From positions 124,001-188,000 of the forward strand of contig CACZCZ010000003.1 in NCBI GenBank assembly GCA_902779845.1: 64,000 nt of DNA, read 5' to 3'. This DNA is from an uncultured Bacteroidales bacterium. GTDB taxonomy: Bacteria > Bacteroidota > Bacteroidia > Bacteroidales > Bacteroidaceae. A program made the translations under genes and the position numbers. Under the pieces are notes generated by a model. The model was not told where the DNA came from and made no database searches. It worked only from the letters and a program-made list of their open reading frames with translations. Position 1 is the first letter of the stretch. Each line of letters begins with the position of its first letter. This document shows positions 37,581 to 45,706 of this stretch, piece after piece.

Positions 37581-37701
37581 ACCTTGCTCTTATGGCTGTA
37601 GGACCTTGCTCTTATGGCTGTAGGACCTTGCTCTTATGGCTGTAGGACCTTGCTCTTATGGCTGTAGGACCTTGCTCTTATGGCTGTAGGACCTTAGTCA
37701 T
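37580..37701. repeat. 22-bp perfect tandem repeat, five copies plus a partial
   Basis: The unit begins GACCTTGCTCTTATGG and ends CTGTAG. Five identical copies start at 37580, 37602, 37624, 37646 and 37668, and a broken sixth follows. There are no spacers. Two diverged copies of the unit occur at 45707-45750. The 296-base gap 37485-37780 contains no gene. Confidence 0.95.
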
Positions 37702-37707
37702 GTAATA

Positions 37708-37758
37708 AAGGATTGGGGAAACGAGGGCGGAAGACCGCTCTTCATTTCCCCAGTCCTT
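37708..37758. terminator. Nested hairpin between GH43 and the secreted-protein cluster
   Basis: AAGGATTGGGGAAA pairs with TTTCCCCAGTCCTT (one mismatch), enclosing a smaller GCGG/CCGC hairpin. Its position between convergent genes suits a bidirectional terminator. Confidence 0.6.
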
Positions 37759-37780
37759 ATGCGTTCTGCTAAAAAGGAGA

Positions 37781-39508
37781 CTATTGCGCGCGTATGCTAT
37801 TTATAAGGAATGTACCCTTTTTGCCAGAAACAGTCACCACCAGATGATGATAGTCGTGGAAAGAGACCAGCACTTTATGTTTGTCTATTGCAGAGAAGGA
37901 CAGTTCAGCAAACCATAGCGCATCAAAGTCATAATCATTGATAACTGTATCAAAACCATCAAGACCGTCATCAATTCCATGATTTACTCTTGCCTGTTCT
38001 ATACTATCACATAGCGTCTGTGTGCAGAACTGTTTACAGAGCTCCTTCCTATCTGTATCTATGGTAGCTGAATTTGTTACGTAAGAGTACACATACCTTT
38101 TATAAAACGTAGAGACAAACGTCAGGACATCTTTGCCTCTCTCTACCTCTACCTTAGGAACATCAAACATGGCATCGCCCCATTGGCGACCTCCCCACTC
38201 GGGAACGATGTAATCAATACGTGGATGACTGCCCATACCAGACTCAACCCGCAAAGGGATAAATACGGGTTCTTCATTTGGAGCAAATTGGTATGACACC
38301 TCATACCAATCGGCTCCCAGATGATGGCATTTCACGGTATTTCTCCCATAGTCGGAATAGTCTTGTGCACGAACGATTTGATCGCAGTCTGTGGCTCGTG
38401 TCGCCCTCTTCACTTTCTCGTAAGCTTCTGGTGTCAGCATCTGCCTTGTTAACGAATCCTGTTCTTTCCAAGATAGTGAGTCTGACATATATGCCTTATA
38501 TAAGGATACAATACGAGACTGGATTCTTGCTCGGATTTCAGATAAATTAAGCCCCTTATAGCAAGCATTTTTCGGTACTTGCGAGAGAAGTTTTTTGATG
38601 TTTACTTCTGTGATCTGTATATCATTTGTATCATACCCGATGAAGAACAATTTTCCTTTTCGTAAAAGTATATTATTGGTTAAATATTCTGCATTATCAG
38701 AACCAAGAGTAGAATAAGGGGTCGGCGCCACCTGCAGTTTATGCGTGAGTAATAGGTTGCCAGAGGAATCGTACACACTTATATATGCATCATCGTAGAT
38801 TCCATGGCATGCATAAATCCATAAGGAATCAACAGTTCCGATGTAATCTCCTGGAAGCTTTTGATTCATATATGTATACGGTTCTCTGGGAGGGCGCGAT
38901 AGAAGCGAATCCTTAATATGAGTAATTAACAGCCCCTCTGTCTCGCACTCAAAAGGTCTGACAAATTGCACACGTTGCTTTTCAATGTTTGGGTATTGAT
39001 ACAACAACACTGCTTCATCATAAAATGGCCATTGATTTTTCTTGGGGAAGTCTAACGGTATTCCCACAATTGTGAACTGTGGACCATCCATCGTAGATAT
39101 GTAGCCATCCCGTATCTGCAAAGGATGACTATTGATATCGCCCGTACCATCTTTCTTGATTGAAAATATACTTTTCAATTGATCGTGAAAGAGGCACAAG
39201 GAATCATCCCACAATTTGAGAGCTCCATTTGTTGTTCCAGGCAGGTCTAAACTCTTTTGGAAAACCATCTTTTCCCCATGGTAGGCCGCAAGCTTTAATG
39301 GCTCGCCGCCTACAAAATAAAAGCTCTCCATTCCGTCTGTATCAAAACCGGATAAGGCGACAAGGTTACTCACAGTATCTACGACGCAGGGGATGGCATT
39401 TTCACCCACATAGGGAAAATGCCATTTACGCACTAATGGCTCATCTGCACTGGAAACGCCTGTGCAAACTGTAAAAGCTACGCTTATAAATGATAAAAAT
39501 CTTGTCAT
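37781..39508 (-). CDS. Exported protein, propeller-like, unknown function (paralogue of 42019-43086)
   Basis: A 575-residue protein with a signal peptide (MTRFLSFISVAFTVCTGVSS) and many beta-strand-like segments. FYFVGGEPLKLAAYHGEKMV and KLFFIGYDTNDIQITEVNIK align with FYFAAGNPIMITAYH and SLYILGYNRHPTDIILSQID of the lipoprotein at 42019-43086, so the two are paralogues. The layout resembles Bacteroidetes 6-bladed propeller proteins. The last 250 residues are an extra domain absent from the paralogue. No catalytic motif recognised. AT-richer than flanking housekeeping genes. Confidence 0.75.
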   Translation of the reverse strand: MTRFLSFISVAFTVCTGVSSADEPLVRKWHFPYVGENAIPCVVDTVSNLVALSGFDTDGMESFYFVGGEPLKLAAYHGEKMVFQKSLDLPGTTNGALKLWDDSLCLFHDQLKSIFSIKKDGTGDINSHPLQIRDGYISTMDGPQFTIVGIPLDFPKKNQWPFYDEAVLLYQYPNIEKQRVQFVRPFECETEGLLITHIKDSLLSRPPREPYTYMNQKLPGDYIGTVDSLWIYACHGIYDDAYISVYDSSGNLLLTHKLQVAPTPYSTLGSDNAEYLTNNILLRKGKLFFIGYDTNDIQITEVNIKKLLSQVPKNACYKGLNLSEIRARIQSRIVSLYKAYMSDSLSWKEQDSLTRQMLTPEAYEKVKRATRATDCDQIVRAQDYSDYGRNTVKCHHLGADWYEVSYQFAPNEEPVFIPLRVESGMGSHPRIDYIVPEWGGRQWGDAMFDVPKVEVERGKDVLTFVSTFYKRYVYSYVTNSATIDTDRKELCKQFCTQTLCDSIEQARVNHGIDDGLDGFDTVINDYDFDALWFAELSFSAIDKHKVLVSFHDYHHLVVTVSGKKGTFLINSIRAQ

Positions 39509-39521
39509 GATAAATTTGATT

Positions 39522-39557
39522 TTAATCTACCATTTTCCCGTCGCGGATATAACTCAT
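39522..39557 (-). pseudogene. Relic of a T9SS C-terminal tail
   Basis: A minus-strand frame reads MSYIRDGKMVD then stop. YIRDGK matches the end of the intact T9SS tail at 41103 (GIYIRDGKKVLVK), and the DNA TTCCCGTC-n-CGGATATA is shared. No upstream gene joins it, so it looks like the remains of a lost secreted-protein gene. Confidence 0.5.
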
Positions 39558-39573
39558 AGTGGTCGAGGTTCTG

Positions 39574-40332
39574 TTAGTTGTCTTTCTCGGATTTCAAATA
39601 GACTTTGTAGTCAATATCATCTTGACTGAAACTGACATCGCCCTCATCTCTCCATTGACGTTGTTGCACTTCGAGATATCCCTCTTTTTCAATGATATAC
39701 TCTGTTTCTGTCACTTCGCATCTGCCATGATGTGGAAGTGTGTTGAGGAATGCAGAATCCACATCGAAAACAAACTGGCGGGTTACTAGGTATAATGGTG
39801 AAAGGACACTTTTAACGGCATAGAATGTACAGTTCTCTTTCTCATTCCTGCCAAGAATCTCGGAATCTATCATCCTTCTTTCCGGCATAGAGTATGTAAC
39901 CAACAGAATTTCTGTATAGTGATCAGTATATTCCTCTTTGGAATCTCCCATTCGTAACAGGGTAACGTATGCGTATGGATATTCTTGCACACAGACACCA
40001 GGATAATAAACGCAACTACTATCAGCGGAAACGGGGTATAAATCACGATATTGTTCCATCTTCTGATAAAACTCATCAGGGGAGACAAGAGAAAATCCAA
40101 ATAGCTTCGAGCCAAGGCTAGCTTCGACAGAAGCGGTGTCTTTAAACAGCTGAAGATATGATGCGAATTTGATGGAGTCCTCTTTCTCCTGATCAGACAT
40201 AACATCGTGACCTTCCGTCATTTCCACAGGTATGCTGTCTGCGCTTACATCAATGCGACCACGCTGGGAACCTGCTTGGCAAGATACAAGAAAGAGTGGA
40301 GTCAAGAGCAGTATGATAAAAGCATGTTTCAT
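39574..40332 (-). CDS. Lipoprotein of unknown function (paralogue of 41742-42026)
   Basis: About 252 residues. The start at 40332 begins the lipoprotein signal MKHAFIILLLTPLFLVSC (lipobox LVSC); the longer frame adds 14 residues without support. The mature protein is acidic and beta-rich with no recognised motif. The first 38 residues closely match the 94-residue protein at 41742-42026 (TPLFLVSCQAGSQ against TPLLLVPCHAGSQ, then DVSADSIPV in both), showing duplication. Confidence 0.75.
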   Translation of the reverse strand: MKHAFIILLLTPLFLVSCQAGSQRGRIDVSADSIPVEMTEGHDVMSDQEKEDSIKFASYLQLFKDTASVEASLGSKLFGFSLVSPDEFYQKMEQYRDLYPVSADSSCVYYPGVCVQEYPYAYVTLLRMGDSKEEYTDHYTEILLVTYSMPERRMIDSEILGRNEKENCTFYAVKSVLSPLYLVTRQFVFDVDSAFLNTLPHHGRCEVTETEYIIEKEGYLEVQQRQWRDEGDVSFSQDDIDYKVYLKSEKDN

Positions 40333-40374
40333 ATACCTAATTTGTTTCATTTGCAAAGGCACAGAGCAAAACAC

Positions 40375-40899
40375 TTATGGTTCCCATGCATCATGTGTAT
40401 CTCGGTCTAAACAGCTGAGGATTATACTATCCGTTAAATCCCTAAACAGATGTTGTATAACCTCCTTGTCTCTGCCTTCTAGGGTATTTTCTATTGAATC
40501 CAATTGATGCTGATATGCATCATCACCCTGAAGTATAAGAATACATGACGCTCTGTTAATGGCATCATTTATGTTTGGCCGAATTGCCAATAAGGAATCA
40601 TAGATGAAGGCTGACCGCTGGAAGGCTTGTGTCGCGGAGTCTGTCTTACCCAGTTTATGCCATATAACGCCTTTCATAAAGGGAATCTGAGGATCATCCG
40701 TCCTCATGGGTTCCAACTCGATAATTAAGCGCAGAGCATCATCTAGACTGTCGTGAGCGACCATTTTTGATACTCTGGTTTTTCCTTTCGTGGCCTCCCA
40801 TTCAGAGATTTTCTGCTGAGGGATGTTGTCATGCCTATTCATGCATGACAACAACATAAGTGCCAAAGCCACAGGCAGAAATAACACAAGTTTTTTCAT
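40375..40899 (-). CDS. Small TPR-like lipoprotein
   Basis: About 174 residues from ATG 40899. The lipoprotein signal MKKLVLFLPVALALMLLSC is followed by a helical domain (HDSLDDALRLIIELEPMRTD; FMKGVIWHKLGKTDSATQAF) typical of tetratricopeptide pairs. The same signal sequence heads the unrelated protein at 43925-44350. A well-formed promoter lies about 90 bases upstream. Function unknown. Confidence 0.75.
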   Translation of the reverse strand: MKKLVLFLPVALALMLLSCMNRHDNIPQQKISEWEATKGKTRVSKMVAHDSLDDALRLIIELEPMRTDDPQIPFMKGVIWHKLGKTDSATQAFQRSAFIYDSLLAIRPNINDAINRASCILILQGDDAYQHQLDSIENTLEGRDKEVIQHLFRDLTDSIILSCLDRDTHDAWEP

Positions 40900-40989
40900 C
40901 TCAGTTCTTTTTCTTAATGTTTTTGAAAACCACAGCAAAGTATCGGCTTTTTCTGTTGATAGCCTACATCTATTTGTGAACTTCTGCTG

Positions 40990-41021
40990 CAAAGGTACTC
41001 CATTTCTTCCTTGCGCCCAAA
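40990..41021 (-). promoter_or_regulatory. Promoter for the TPR-like lipoprotein
   Basis: Minus-strand TTTG (41021-41018), a 20-base spacer and TACCTTTG (40997-40990). Confidence 0.7.
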
Positions 41022-41102
41022 TTTTTGAGTATGATTTATGGACTCATTGTTTGATTATCGGCTGAATTTCTTCATTCCACAATCTTTCAATTTCTCAATC
41101 TC

Positions 41103-41714
41103 TCACTTAACCAGAACCTTCTTCCCGTCACGGATATAGATACCCTTGGGCAAGTGACGAGTGTCAAATGACGAATGACGAATCTGACGGCCGGAGAGGT
41201 CGTAGAGATGGAGAGGACGGTTGGGAGATGCCGCTTTGGGAGTTACCACAGGCGCTGTCCATTGCTCAATGTCTTTTAAGAGTGCTTCATTGTGAAGATA
41301 GTCTTTGATGCAGAATGGTCGTGTGTCAAAGCGATGTGTGGGTCCATCATGCCCATTACCACACACAAACGTCACATGAAGGCACTCGTTAAATCCAAAT
41401 TCATAGCCTGGCAGACGGATACTCACAGAGTCCTTGAACATCTCAACGATATTGCTCTCATGAAACTGCGTGATGTCTGGATAAATGTCACCTTCATAAT
41501 ATGTCTCTATGAACAATAAGGTATCTGGATGGATGGGAAGCGTGACAATAATTTCTGAATTAACAAGCCAGATACCGGATTTGTCTATCTCATACTCATC
41601 ATCGTTGACAGAGTTGATTGTCATCGCCATCTCTCCTACGTAATCGCAGTTGGCATGAGCTGGGAGAACAAAGAAGATTAATAGAATGAATAAAGTGCAT
41701 GAATGATTGTTCAT
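41103..41714 (-). CDS. Secreted protein with type IX sorting tail
   Basis: About 203 residues from ATG 41714. A signal peptide (LFILLIFFVLPAHA) is followed by a beta-rich body, then a C-terminal T9SS sorting domain: LHLYDLSGRQIRHSS and LPKGIYIRDGKKVLVK. The linker RHSSFDTRH is coded by ATGACGA repeats (41154-41188). The product would be exported through the type IX machinery and anchored at the surface. Body function unknown. Confidence 0.8.
   Translation of the reverse strand: MNNHSCTLFILLIFFVLPAHANCDYVGEMAMTINSVNDDEYEIDKSGIWLVNSEIIVTLPIHPDTLLFIETYYEGDIYPDITQFHESNIVEMFKDSVSIRLPGYEFGFNECLHVTFVCGNGHDGPTHRFDTRPFCIKDYLHNEALLKDIEQWTAPVVTPKAASPNRPLHLYDLSGRQIRHSSFDTRHLPKGIYIRDGKKVLVK
41154..41188. 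repeat. ATGACGA 7-bp-period array inside the T9SS gene
   Basis: Units GTGACGA, GTGTCAA, ATGACGA, ATGACGA and ATCTGAC lie inside the T9SS tail. They resemble the GAATGAC array in apgM. Confidence 0.75.
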
Positions 41715-41741
41715 ATTTAAAACGATCACAATGTTTAGGGA

Positions 41742-42026
41742 TTATTGTATAATTTGCTTCAAAGGGCTCTTTCTAAGAACTTTTATGGAGGCAGATTTAC
41801 CATTGGGGTGCGTTACCTTCACAATACTTAAGCCTGCATTTAATTCAGACAAGGGAATCATCCCGTTCAGACACTTCTTCTCAACTTCGGACATAATCTC
41901 GCAGGTTTCCACCATTTTCACTGGAATACTGTCTGCGCTTACATCCTTTTGGCCATGCTGGGAACCGGCATGGCAAGGCACAAGGAGGAGTGGAGTCAAG
42001 AGCGGGATGATAATAGACTTACTCAT
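41742..42026 (-). CDS. Small secreted protein, shortened duplicate of 39574-40332
   Basis: A 94-residue protein whose first 38 residues match the lipoprotein at 39574, but the lipobox reads LVPCHAG (Pro instead of Ser), so lipidation is doubtful. The mature part is only about 75 residues and ends KSPLKQIIQ. It overlaps the end of the upstream 355-residue gene by 8 bases. It could be functional or a decaying copy. Confidence 0.6.
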   Translation of the reverse strand: MSKSIIIPLLTPLLLVPCHAGSQHGQKDVSADSIPVKMVETCEIMSEVEKKCLNGMIPLSELNAGLSIVKVTHPNGKSASIKVLRKSPLKQIIQ

Positions 42027-43086
42027 GATTATTCAATGTGGTGGTTTTTGAAACGGGGTTCAATGAGCCTTCGGCCGCAATCTGCTGAATCAGTTGATGG
42101 ATATCTATCTGACTTAGGATAATGTCTGTAGGATGTCTGTTATAGCCCAGGATATAAAGGCTTCCATTGCAAAGGATGTCGTAATCCCTATTGATGACAG
42201 GCAAGCTCTCGGTGGGGCTGACGCAGACGTTAAGCATTGGCATATCTTGAACAGGAAAGAGATGGATTTGCTTCTCGTTATCTGGAACGATGATGACGGT
42301 ACAATCCCCGTAGAAACGGGAGGTATAAATATGATAACCATCAGTCGAACCATTATAAGCGCAGTCTCCTACGTGGAGGTCACGAAGTTGGCTCGCCAGA
42401 TCCGTCTCCATCTTCAACCTCGTTGGGAAATCATGGATTGTAGCAGGTGCCTTTTCTCTTAATAAGTGATTAGGATATTCGAAGGTTCGTAGTGTGCAAT
42501 ACCTTCGATGTCCCGAAACATCCTTCCTCCATTCAACTGAGTCCCACAGGAAATACTGGTTATCAAGACAACGGCCGCCAGTGATGCGCTTAAGTGGAAG
42601 TCGCAATGTGTCTGTCGCGCCAATGCCAGAGGTTGCCATACGGATAATCTGCGCAGGCTCCTCCTCAAAGAGGTATAGGGAATCTCTTATCAGCTTAAAG
42701 AGCCCAAGTACAGATGTACGCTCGCTGACAACATGTTGCCATTCCAACACATCCCGATGATATGCCGTAATCATTATGGGATTCCCGGCAGCAAAATAGA
42801 AATGCTCTTGATCATCTGCAGCGAAGCCGGAAATATACAGCTCTCCCCGACTTTCACTATAGATGGCACCCATATCGTTGAAGCTAAAAGAATAGTGATT
42901 ATTGGGAGGCAAAGAATCGTGCTCGATGATTTCCAAGCTCTTCCGGGAGCTCTCTCTGATGAGTGTATCCGCTGTGCTCTCGGGCTCCTCTTGTCTTACG
43001 GGCTGTTTCTTTCCATTAGAATCACAACCGCAGAATAGGATGCTGAGGAAGGAGATGACAAACAACAAGGGACAGTCTTTTTCCAT
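42019..43086 (-). CDS. Propeller-like lipoprotein (paralogue of 37781-39508)
   Basis: A 355-residue protein with a lipoprotein signal (LLFVISFLSILFCGC) and a charged linker (RQEEPESTADTLIRESSRK). The repeat-like beta segments ELYISGFAADDQEHFYFAAG, RDSLYLFEEEP and GSLYILGYNRHPTD suggest a beta-propeller. It is the shorter relative of the 575-residue protein and lacks its C-terminal domain. Function unknown. Confidence 0.75.
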   Translation of the reverse strand: MEKDCPLLFVISFLSILFCGCDSNGKKQPVRQEEPESTADTLIRESSRKSLEIIEHDSLPPNNHYSFSFNDMGAIYSESRGELYISGFAADDQEHFYFAAGNPIMITAYHRDVLEWQHVVSERTSVLGLFKLIRDSLYLFEEEPAQIIRMATSGIGATDTLRLPLKRITGGRCLDNQYFLWDSVEWRKDVSGHRRYCTLRTFEYPNHLLREKAPATIHDFPTRLKMETDLASQLRDLHVGDCAYNGSTDGYHIYTSRFYGDCTVIIVPDNEKQIHLFPVQDMPMLNVCVSPTESLPVINRDYDILCNGSLYILGYNRHPTDIILSQIDIHQLIQQIAAEGSLNPVSKTTTLNNHE

Positions 43087-43090
43087 ATCA

Positions 43091-43186
43091 TTAATGAATC
43101 ATAGATGAAGGCTGGATGCTTTTATGCTTATTCATGCATGACATGAGTAAAAGCGACGAAATTGTTATGAGCGCTGTTTTCTTCAT
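43091..43186 (-). pseudogene. 31-codon lipoprotein relic
   Basis: The frame MKKTALITISSLLLMSCMNK continues for 11 residues and stops five bases before the next ATG. Its lipobox region MSCMNKH resembles LSCMNRH of the TPR-like lipoprotein, and the 19-base string GAATCATAGATGAAGGCTG at 43096-43114 is identical to sequence inside that gene (about 40596-40614). This looks like an internally deleted copy of it. Confidence 0.6.
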
Positions 43187-43204
43187 GATTACTACAGCCT
43201 TCGC

Positions 43205-43909
43205 TTATCTCTTGACCTTGCCCAAGTAGCAGCTGACACCAGCTGTGAGGACGGCTGCGGAGCCGTAGCCGATTTCGCTGAAGAAGCGGACGGGGCCTTT
43301 GCCGAAGTTGATGCCGATGGGTGTCACTTGAAAGCCCAGACGGAAGTTGACCTTGTTGTGGGCACCAACACGGGCGCCATCGAAGCGGAACCACTCGATA
43401 TCACCTCCAATGCCAGCCTTAGAATAAAGCGTGATGTGTTTGCCGATGAGCCACGTGTATTTCACCGTGGGCATCACGCTGAAGTAGTTACCATTGATGC
43501 TGCCGCGCCACGTTTCTAACAGGCGCCAATGGCCCTGCGGGGTGGTGGGGGCTTCATACTCAGAGTGTGTGACGCTGAAGCCGTCTGTCATCGTCCAGCT
43601 CACAAGGGCGCCCACGGCTATGCGGTCGTTGAAATGGTACAAATAATGGCCGCCAAGCGTGAAGCTGAAGCGGTTAAAGAATCTATCCTTGTCAAGAAGA
43701 TAACGTGCCTGTTGGTCCCTGGCATAATCCTCGAATCTGTCGAATCTGTCCACACGTGTAAAGAGTCCTGCTGTGAGGCCGAACTCATGACGCTGGAAGA
43801 AGCTGCGGTGGTATTTGAAACGATTGATGTGTCCGTTCTCTGTGTCCTGTGCTGCCAGCGGACATGCGAGGATGGTCAGGAAACTGAGCGTAAGAAGTAT
43901 CTTGTTCAT
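43205..43909 (-). CDS. Outer-membrane beta-barrel-like protein
   Basis: A 234-residue protein with a signal peptide (MNKILLTLSFLTILACPLAA). It contains alternating amphipathic strands such as RFSFTLGGHYLYHFNDRIAV, YFSVMPTVKYTWLIGKHITL and KVNFRLGFQVTPIGINFGKG, ending in a strand with aromatic/hydrophobic alternation. This suits a small porin-like barrel of eight to ten strands. It follows the 142-residue lipoprotein gene by 15 bases. Ligand unknown. Confidence 0.78.
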   Translation of the reverse strand: MNKILLTLSFLTILACPLAAQDTENGHINRFKYHRSFFQRHEFGLTAGLFTRVDRFDRFEDYARDQQARYLLDKDRFFNRFSFTLGGHYLYHFNDRIAVGALVSWTMTDGFSVTHSEYEAPTTPQGHWRLLETWRGSINGNYFSVMPTVKYTWLIGKHITLYSKAGIGGDIEWFRFDGARVGAHNKVNFRLGFQVTPIGINFGKGPVRFFSEIGYGSAAVLTAGVSCYLGKVKR

Positions 43910-43924
43910 GATGCAGTTCTGTTT

Positions 43925-44350
43925 TTAGGGGTTCTCAGGTTGGGTGGCGGGTGTCGGTGAGTATGTGACAATCCATTTTTGATTGCGCAGCAGCTCTTTG
44001 GTCAGCTCGTAGCGCGCCAGCTCTGCATGGTGCTTGCGCAGGAATACGCCCAGGGGCACATTCTTGTCATAGACGAACACCTGAAGCACTGAGCTCTTGT
44101 CAAACCAGCTTCGTAGGCTGTATTCTCCAATTCTCACGTTGCGGTTCGGCAGAATATAGTCGTACGTGACATCCGGTTCAAAGGGATATAGCGTATCTGG
44201 GTATTCGTGGCTTACGACTATGCAGACGGTGTCGTTGCTCACGTTCTGGAAAATGAAGCCGTCCTTCAGTTCTTCGTAGTCATTCGAGCACATGCTGGAC
44301 GACAGCAAAAGCGCCAAAGCGACTGGTAGAAACAATACGAGTTTTTTCAT
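43925..44350 (-). CDS. Small exported protein with the MKKLVLFLPVALAL signal
   Basis: About 141 residues from ATG 44350, the codon that opens the signal peptide; the longer frame from 44422 crosses the promoter. The signal MKKLVLFLPVALALLLSSSM is nearly identical to that of the TPR-like lipoprotein, though the mature proteins are unrelated. The body (FIFQNVSNDTVCIVVSHEYP) is beta-rich. Function unknown. It is the first gene of the minus-strand secreted-protein cluster. Confidence 0.75.
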   Translation of the reverse strand: MKKLVLFLPVALALLLSSSMCSNDYEELKDGFIFQNVSNDTVCIVVSHEYPDTLYPFEPDVTYDYILPNRNVRIGEYSLRSWFDKSSVLQVFVYDKNVPLGVFLRKHHAELARYELTKELLRNQKWIVTYSPTPATQPENP

Positions 44351-44391
44351 TTTAAATCCTTTCTTTTCTTTATCATTCATGAATACTGCCG

Positions 44392-44423
44392 CAAAGATAT
44401 GCTCTTTTAATAAATCCACCAAA
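44392..44423 (-). promoter_or_regulatory. Promoter for the secreted-protein cluster
   Basis: Minus-strand TTTG (44423-44420), a 20-base spacer and TATCTTTG (44399-44392), 42 bases upstream of the ATG. Confidence 0.7.
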
Positions 44424-44579
44424 TTTTCTTAGCAGAAATTTCGCCAAAAGTTCACCATATCCGAGGTAAACACTTCATATCATCATAGTTACATTTGGCA
44501 TCTCCAGCGTCTGGAACCTTGCGCGATAGGCTTCTGCTTTCTTGGAGAAGGACGGGGGGGGGTAGGCGCGGGAGAAACA

Positions 44580-44625
44580 GCGATGCCCTATAGAGAGCGC
44601 TGGCGTTTTCTCCATAGGGCATCGC
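44580..44625. repeat. Long hairpin related to 17183-17224
   Basis: GCGATGCCCTATAGAGA pairs with TCTCCATAGGGCATCGC (one mismatch) around a 12-base loop containing GGCGTTT. The CCCTAT(G/A)GAG arms and GTTT loop are shared with the post-thrC hairpin. The rest of the 336-base gap 44351-44686 holds the promoter at 44392 and no gene; a G-tract lies at 44554-44562. Confidence 0.8.
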
Positions 44626-44686
44626 GGAAAGAATAAAGGGTGTTTCGAGGGGTTGCCGACCGTATCGGGAGCTTCGAGGTAATAGA

Positions 44687-45163
44687 TTAGGCTGTGGCGG
44701 TGCGCCAGAAGCGGGGTGTGATGTCTTCGAAGGTGCCGTCGGCGGACTGGCGGTAGAGTCGCTGGTTGGTGGTAGGACTGTTCAGGGGACCAAGGTGGCG
44801 GATGTAGGGGCCGATCTTGATGTAGTCGAAATCAGTCTTGCTGACGCCTGCCGGAATCCGGAGCCGCCCGCTGTACCACGCCACGTGGTACTGCGGATGG
44901 TTCTCGTGGATATACAGCGCCAGCTGCTGCACGCCCACGGGGTCGTTGTCACCGCCCATCATGGCGATGCAGGTGATGTCATGGCCGTAGCGCTCGACGA
45001 AGGCGTCGATGGCATCGGTGTTCAACGGCAGGCCGATGTCCTCCCACAGATAGTGGCTGTGGCAACCGGGACAGCGGCAGGGACAGTTGGAGATGTTGAT
45101 GGCCAGCGTGACCTCGTCGGGTATTTCCTGAAAAACAATTCCAGTGTTGACGTACTTCAACAT
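44687..45163 (-). CDS. nrdG: Anaerobic ribonucleotide reductase activating protein (radical SAM)
   Basis: Activates NrdD by generating its glycyl radical with S-adenosylmethionine and a 4Fe-4S cluster. The CxxxCxxC motif is in NCPCRCPGCHS (Cys27, Cys31, Cys34). MMGGDNDP and WYSGR are family stretches. At 158 residues it is a normal length. The start at 45163 (MLKYVNTG) was preferred over TTG at 45175. nrdD is not in the window, so the pair is split, or NrdD lies beyond the edges. Confidence 0.92.
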   Translation of the reverse strand: MLKYVNTGIVFQEIPDEVTLAINISNCPCRCPGCHSHYLWEDIGLPLNTDAIDAFVERYGHDITCIAMMGGDNDPVGVQQLALYIHENHPQYHVAWYSGRLRIPAGVSKTDFDYIKIGPYIRHLGPLNSPTTNQRLYRQSADGTFEDITPRFWRTATA

Positions 45164-45179
45164 GTTAGTTGACAAGTGA

Positions 45180-45230
45180 CCAATTATTTATTCTTCACTT
45201 TTCACTTTTCGCTTTTCATTCTTCATTAAC
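45180..45230. repeat. TTCACTT 7-bp-period array
   Basis: Units TTCACTT, TTCACTT, TTCGCTT, TTCATTC and TTCATTA just upstream of nrdG. Confidence 0.75.
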
Positions 45231-45462
45231 CTTGTCCTCGAGTTTTTCTAACAATGAATTTTACGAATTAGACGAATCTTGGCTGGCGCATAGATATATA
45301 TACACATCAATTTTCAAACTACAGGACATGAATAATTCGTGGAATTCATGAAGTGTCAAGCGTCACCCTTCGGGATGCCGAGCGCGACTAATTCGTTGTC
45401 CAAAATAAATCTGTGTCATCCGCGTAATCTGTGGCGCTTTTTCGGTTTTTGTCAAGGATGGC

Positions 45463-45503
45463 TGCCCCCCAGCCCCCTCTCCCCTCCCTCTTTATGGGGA
45501 GGA
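45463..45503. repeat. GC-rich palindromic element, intergenic copy
   Basis: C-rich run, then CCTCCC-n-GGGGAGG. It is related to the elements inside recJ, recQ, thrC and the GH2 gene. Confidence 0.65.
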
Positions 45504-45706
45504 TGGTTACTTTTGACAATGAGGAGGATTTGGTCGAATCGCGGAAATTTGCTAACACCGTAGAAAGATTATTTTGTGTTTGTGGGCCCTCTCTAAACTC
45601 CTCGCGTGGAGAACTCGTAACGAGCCAAAGTTTTACATCCGGATGCATATTATATTTTGTATTTTGTCTTTTATCTTCTTTTTTTCTCTTTTACTTTTTG
45701 TTTGAA

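Noticed and set aside
37580-37701. Possible CRISPR array
   Set aside because: The 22-base units are directly adjacent with no spacers, and no cas genes are present.
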